Origin: Clostridiales bacterium | Lineage (GTDB): Bacteria; Bacillota; Clostridia; Lachnospirales; Lachnospiraceae | DNA: 64,000 nucleotides | Assembly: GCA_021203365.1 (NCBI GenBank) | Contig: JAJQBI010000039.1 | Location: forward strand, 1 to 64,000 | Direction of reading: 5' to 3' | In this document: positions 60,619 through 64,000 of the stretch, piece after piece | Layout of the letters: each line of letters opens with the position of its first letter | Numbering within the stretch: the first letter of the stretch is position 1 | Notes under the pieces: generated by a model | What the model saw: only the letters and a program-made list of their open reading frames with translations | Database searches by the model: none | What the model was told of the DNA's origin: nothing | Position numbers and translations under genes: made by a program

Positions 60619-61503
60619 TTATTCTACCACGGTTTCTGTCTCCGCTTCCGCTTCTTCCGACGTCACAACTCCGCCTTCTACTACAAGCTCTTCTTCATAA
60701 TCGCTGCCGTAGGTTTCCAGCAAAGTCGCCTCATAATCCGCATGGAAGAATTCTTCCTCTCCAAGGGCTGCGATCTCATCGTTCAGCCAGTCGAGCAATG
60801 TCGTGTTTCCTTTTGACACTGCCGGAGCGATTGTATCCTGGCTTCCGAGTGACGGAATACCAACCGTATAGCCTTCGTTCTGGTTTGCAAAGGCGATTAC
60901 TTCTGTATTGTCATTTGCCCATGCCACACCGTTTCCATTCTCCAGTGCTTCCTTTGCCGCCGCATACGTATCATATTTCTGGAGTATAAGATTCGGATAA
61001 TTTTCCGTCAGATAAGTTTCCGCTGTTGTGCCGGAAATGACGATCACTGCATCATCCTCGCCCAGATCATCCAGATCGGTGATCACGTTGGAATCCGGCG
61101 ATACAACTCCCAGTGCCACATTCATATAAGGCAGCGCAAAATCGACTTCCTCCGCGCGCTCTTCCGTCACAGTAAAGTTTGCGAGGATAATATCTACCTT
61201 ACCAGTCTGAAGATACTCAATCCGGCTCGCGGCTTCCGTAGAAACATATTCTACTTCTACACCGAGGTCCTCTCCGATCCGTTCGGCAAAATAGATATCA
61301 TAGCCCTGATAGTCCCCATTTTCATCCACATATCCGAATGGATTTTTATCAGAAAATACGCCGATCTTTACCGTGCCGCTCTCCTGAATTTCCTCAAGGG
61401 TACGATAAATCACATTCTCATCCGCAAGTGCCGTCATCGAGCCTGCCGCCAGTGCTACGGTCATAATTACTGCTGCTGCAAGTCTTCCTGGTTTTCTTCT
61501 CAT
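60619..61503 (-). CDS. amino-acid ABC transporter substrate-binding protein (SBP_bac_3 type)
   Basis: 294 residues. Signal peptide ending TALADE at about residue 27, then the family 3 fold: VKIGVFSDKNPFGYVDENGDYQGYDIYFA (part), ILANFTVTEERAEEVDFALPY and WLNDEIAALGEE. There is no lipobox cysteine, so unlike most Firmicute binding proteins it is not anchored as a lipoprotein. The last 20 residues are an acidic EEAEAETETVVE tail. Last gene of the transporter operon. Neighbouring sulfur genes suggest cystine or a related amino acid as ligand. Confidence 0.88.
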   Translation of the reverse strand: MRRKPGRLAAAVIMTVALAAGSMTALADENVIYRTLEEIQESGTVKIGVFSDKNPFGYVDENGDYQGYDIYFAERIGEDLGVEVEYVSTEAASRIEYLQTGKVDIILANFTVTEERAEEVDFALPYMNVALGVVSPDSNVITDLDDLGEDDAVIVISGTTAETYLTENYPNLILQKYDTYAAAKEALENGNGVAWANDNTEVIAFANQNEGYTVGIPSLGSQDTIAPAVSKGNTTLLDWLNDEIAALGEEEFFHADYEATLLETYGSDYEEELVVEGGVVTSEEAEAETETVVE

Positions 61504-61571
61504 AATAAACTCCTCACTTTCCGGCTTTTGCCATATTAGAATATCTATAGAAAACGAATCCCTCCGTTTTG

Positions 61572-62336
61572 CTATCCTGTTACAGCCTTCTTTTTGGGGC
61601 TGTCAAACACAAAGGTGTTTAAAAAGCTTTTTGCCCGCTCTGTCTTCGGATGTTCAAAAAACGCTTCCGCCGTCCCTTCTTCCACAATTTCACCATGCTC
61701 CAGAAAAATCACCCGGTCCGCCACCGCTTTTGCGAACTGCATCTCATGTGTTACAATGACCATAGTGCTTCCGCTTTCAGCCAGTTCCAGCATGACATCG
61801 AGTACCTCCCGCACCATTTCCGGGTCAAGGGCCGCCGTCACTTCATCAAAAAGAATCAGCTCCGGATGCATGCAAAGCGCCCGGACAATCGCCGTCCGCT
61901 GCTTCTGTCCTCCGGAAAGCTCCCGCGGATAATTATTTTTCTTCTCCAGCAGTCCAACGCGGTCAAGCAGCCGTTCCGCCTCTTCAGTCACTTCCTGTTT
62001 TTTCCGCTTCTGCACCAGCAGCGGCGCCAGAATGATATTTTCCAGGATTGTCTTATGCGGAAACAAATCGTAGCTCTGAAAGACCATCCCGATCCTCTGT
62101 CTGATTTTCGTCACATTCGCTGCGCGTCCATCCACCAACTCATCCCCCAGCAATATTTTCCCGGACTGAATCGGTTCGAGCGCATTCATACATCGAAGCA
62201 GCGTACTTTTCCCGCACCCGGAGGGACCGACAATGACGAGCACCTCACCTTGGTGAACTGTCAGAGAAAGATCATTCAGAACCACATTCTCTCCAAATGC
62301 TTTTGTCACATGCTCCAGCTTCAACAATTCTTCCAT
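61572..62336 (-). CDS. amino-acid ABC transporter ATP-binding protein
   Basis: 254 residues from the ATG at 62336 (GGGGAG at spacing 7), overlapping the permease end by... the stop at 62338 is one base upstream. Walker [10 protein letters not shown] (37-45), Q-loop FQSYDLFPH, signature LSGGQKQR, Walker [15 protein letters not shown] and switch His in VTHEM are all intact. It energises import with the two permeases. The family is that of GlnQ/TcyC-like polar amino acid importers. Confidence 0.92.
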   Translation of the reverse strand: MEELLKLEHVTKAFGENVVLNDLSLTVHQGEVLVIVGPSGCGKSTLLRCMNALEPIQSGKILLGDELVDGRAANVTKIRQRIGMVFQSYDLFPHKTILENIILAPLLVQKRKKQEVTEEAERLLDRVGLLEKKNNYPRELSGGQKQRTAIVRALCMHPELILFDEVTAALDPEMVREVLDVMLELAESGSTMVIVTHEMQFAKAVADRVIFLEHGEIVEEGTAEAFFEHPKTERAKSFLNTFVFDSPKKKAVTG

Positions 62337-62337
62337 A

Positions 62338-63027
62338 TCAGACTCCCCACCGTTTCTCCAGATATCCCGCAAACAGGCTGATCGGCCAGCAGATGATAAA
62401 ATACAGGAAAAATACCGTCCCATAGATTCCAAATGCAGCATTTGGCGAAGACATCCGGTTTGCCTCGATGATCTGCTGCGCCACCTTTAATACCTCAACG
62501 ACTCCGATCATCATCACCAGGCTGGTCGTCTTGATCATCCTCGTGATCAGATTGATGGACAAAGGTACCAGCCTTCGAAGCGTTTGCGGAATGATAATAT
62601 GCAGAAAAATCTGGTTTTCCGTCATTCCCAGTGCCGCGCTGCTTTCATACTGATGCTTTGGGATGCTCACAAGCGCTCCCCTCACCAGATCACCCATTTC
62701 AGCTGTTCCCCAGAAAGCAAAGACTATGACCGCAGAAAGCTCGCCGGATAAATTCCATCCAAACATGCGCGTGGTGCCAAAATAAACCAGAAACAAAAGT
62801 ACCATCTGCGGCATAATCCGTACAATTTCCAGATAAAGCCGGCTCAATGCCTTTGTGATGGGATTTTTCCAGGTCATCACGATGCCAAGCAAAACTCCCA
62901 GAGGAATACACAGCAGCACCGATATCAGACTGATCCGCAGCGCTACCCCAAGGCCTCCCAGAAGGCGGATCATGTTTTTTCCCTTGAACAGGACATTGAT
63001 CCCCTGTTCAGTCACCAAATCCGGCAT
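62338..63027 (-). CDS. amino-acid ABC transporter permease 2
   Basis: 229 residues with about five membrane segments and the EAA-type loop ([24 protein letters not shown]). It overlaps the preceding permease gene by 20 bases. Together they form the heterodimeric channel of the importer. Confidence 0.9.
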   Translation of the reverse strand: MPDLVTEQGINVLFKGKNMIRLLGGLGVALRISLISVLLCIPLGVLLGIVMTWKNPITKALSRLYLEIVRIMPQMVLLFLVYFGTTRMFGWNLSGELSAVIVFAFWGTAEMGDLVRGALVSIPKHQYESSAALGMTENQIFLHIIIPQTLRRLVPLSINLITRMIKTTSLVMMIGVVEVLKVAQQIIEANRMSSPNAAFGIYGTVFFLYFIICWPISLFAGYLEKRWGV

Positions 63028-63667
63028 ATCGCAGCCTCCTCTCCAGAAAGCTCCCCGCTATGGATACCGGCAGCAGGATGATCAGGTAAAACACAACCAG
63101 AAGGGACAGGCACTCCGCTGTCTTATAATAGAGACCAATCAGATCCTTTGCAGTAAACATCAGATCCATCAGGCTGATCGCACTGAAAACGCTGGTCTCC
63201 TTCAACAGGAAAATCACATTTGCCACAAGAGCAGGTACGCTGATCTCAAGTGCCTGGGGAAGTAAAATATGCCAGAAGGTCTGCATACGGCTAAGCCCCA
63301 GACTTAATGAACTCTCCGACTGGATCAGCGGCACTGCTTCCAATCCGCTTCGGAACGACTCCGCCATATAACTTCCGCCCAGCAGGGCGAGTCCCAGCGT
63401 CCCGCAAAATTCCGCCGTAAGTTTAATACCGATCTTAGGCAGGCCGAAATAAATGAAAAACAGTTGTACCAGAAGGGGTGTATTCCGAAACACCTCAATA
63501 TAAATTTTTACAATCTGCGACAGCACCGGAACATGATAATACCGGATTAAAGCACCAGCCAGCCCCAGCACAGTAGCCAGTACAATCCCCATCCAGCCAA
63601 TGCGCAGGGTCAGCAGCATCGCCTCACGGTATGCAGGAATATAATCAATTATCACTGTCCAGTTCAT
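63008..63667 (-). CDS. amino-acid ABC transporter permease 1
   Basis: 219 residues, five membrane segments, EVFRNTPLLVQLFFIYFGLP and EAA loop (SESSLSLGLSRMQTFWHILLPQALE). First gene of the operon; a GGGGAAG site precedes the ATG, and a near-consensus promoter lies about 85 bases upstream. Confidence 0.9.
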   Translation of the reverse strand: MNWTVIIDYIPAYREAMLLTLRIGWMGIVLATVLGLAGALIRYYHVPVLSQIVKIYIEVFRNTPLLVQLFFIYFGLPKIGIKLTAEFCGTLGLALLGGSYMAESFRSGLEAVPLIQSESSLSLGLSRMQTFWHILLPQALEISVPALVANVIFLLKETSVFSAISLMDLMFTAKDLIGLYYKTAECLSLLVVFYLIILLPVSIAGSFLERRLRYAGFGD

Positions 63668-63749
63668 AGATTCTTCCCCACCATTATTGTTGTTTCTTAT
63701 ATTCCTATATTCCCTGTATTTTTAATAGGTTTATGTTCCTATGGTGGTA

Positions 63750-63778
63750 ATCATACAACCAAACGAACGATCCGTCAA
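63750..63778 (-). promoter_or_regulatory. promoter of the amino-acid ABC operon
   Basis: Minus strand: -35 TTGACG (63773-63778), 17-base spacer, -10 TATGAT (63750-63755). Confidence 0.75.
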
Positions 63779-63789
63779 TTCCAAAAAAC

Positions 63790-63819
63790 CGATAACTGGT
63801 TATCGTTTTTTCCGATAAC
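63790..63819. promoter_or_regulatory. CGATAAC operator sites upstream of the ABC promoter
   Basis: Dyad CGATAAC-TG-GTTATCG (63790-63805) and a third half-site CGATAAC (63813-63819), just upstream of the -35. The position suits an activator, for example a LysR-type sulfur regulator; the protein is not identified. Confidence 0.55.
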
Positions 63820-63830
63820 TAATGCGCAAC

Positions 63831-63872
63831 AAAAAAGTGGAAAAACAGCTTTAACCCTCGCCATTTTCCCAC
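63831..63872 (-). terminator. terminator of the gene entering from the right edge
   Basis: Minus-strand stem GTGGGAAAA / TTTTTCCAC (63837-63872, 18-base loop, one wobble) followed by TTTTTT, 28 bases after the stop of the partial gene. Confidence 0.65.
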
Positions 63873-63899
63873 CTGTTTTGCTATTTTTAACCAAAATCT

Positions 63900-64000
63900 C
63901 TATCCTCTCAGATATCTGGCGTTATACTCCGCATTGATTTCCCTGATCTCCATCTCACCGTCAATATACCGCTGATACATCTCAAACGGATTCCCGCCTC
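63900..64000 (-). CDS. 3' end of an unidentified gene, cut by the window edge
   Basis: The last 32 codons of a minus-strand frame: GGNPFEMYQRYIDGEMEI followed by a helical REINAEYNARYLRG end and TAG. A terminator follows, which supports it as a real gene. I do not recognise the product. Confidence 0.6.
   Translation of the reverse strand, partial: GGNPFEMYQRYIDGEMEIREINAEYNARYLRG

Overview
The window looks like a gut Clostridia (Lachnospiraceae-type Firmicute) chromosome carrying a large, nearly complete conjugative element of the broad Tn1549/CTn type. Reasons: Gram-positive Shine-Dalgarno sites (AGGAGG) before most genes; a MOBP relaxase with MobC; PcfB/VirD4, PrgI, VirB4 and Maff2/TrbL-like proteins; DUF3849/YodL, SpoVG-like, TnpV and a giant methylase-helicase; and sortase-type surface proteins. 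Thr/Glu/Ser-rich linkers (ETESETE style) occur in both element and chromosomal proteins, which suggests long residence in this host or a host with the same habit.

Layout. 1-3.2 kb: a secreted acidic protein, then a MarR repressor and CmpB-family membrane protein in one operon with a clear operator/promoter. 3.3 kb: a merR-like scrap. 3.45-48.7 kb: the conjugative element, all main genes on the minus strand and so read right to left. From the right it has a small DUF6809-like gene, a secreted Ig-like/transglutaminase-like protein, a 2839-residue Cna-B/SpaA adhesin, then the type IV secretion genes (Maff2-like, TrbL/VirB6-like, a hidden type I toxin-antitoxin cassette, PrgI, VirB4, a NlpC/P60-SleB wall hydrolase, three related single-pass membrane proteins, two small proteins) ending in a strong terminator at 26.7 kb. 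After a probable oriT (26.3-26.65 kb) come mobC, relaxase, two coiled-coil/acidic proteins, the giant methylase-helicase gene (interrupted by one in-frame amber codon and carrying tnpV in another frame), and then a run of small accessory genes that ends with spoVG-like, pcfB, virD4, a DUF4313-like gene and a coiled-coil gene. No integrase, recombinase or replication initiator is visible, so the element ends lie outside the window or the element is defective.

48.7-55.1 kb: a regulatory gap with a striking array of ten 10-bp phased repeats, then plus-strand genes (tocopherol-cyclase-like, a methyltransferase broken by one TGA, an Asp/Glu racemase homologue, a serpin, a HAD phosphatase) and a minus-strand class B sortase that could serve the adhesin. 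55.1-56.6 kb: a 5'-truncated nitrilase gene and larE.

56.6-64 kb: a sulfur-amino-acid/thiol block on the minus strand: a GshA-type glutamate-cysteine ligase, a MalY/PatB C-S lyase, a Cys/Met-metabolism PLP enzyme, and an amino-acid ABC transporter (two permeases, ATPase, secreted binding protein) with its own promoter and an upstream dyad operator. The neighbours make cystine or another sulfur amino acid the likely substrate. The right edge cuts a further minus-strand gene.

The most rewarding items are the toxin-antitoxin cassette inside the secretion operon, tnpV overprinted in the giant gene, the amber codon in that gene, the 10-bp phased array with the shared TGTTTCAC motif, and the perfect intercistronic hairpin at 9.2 kb.
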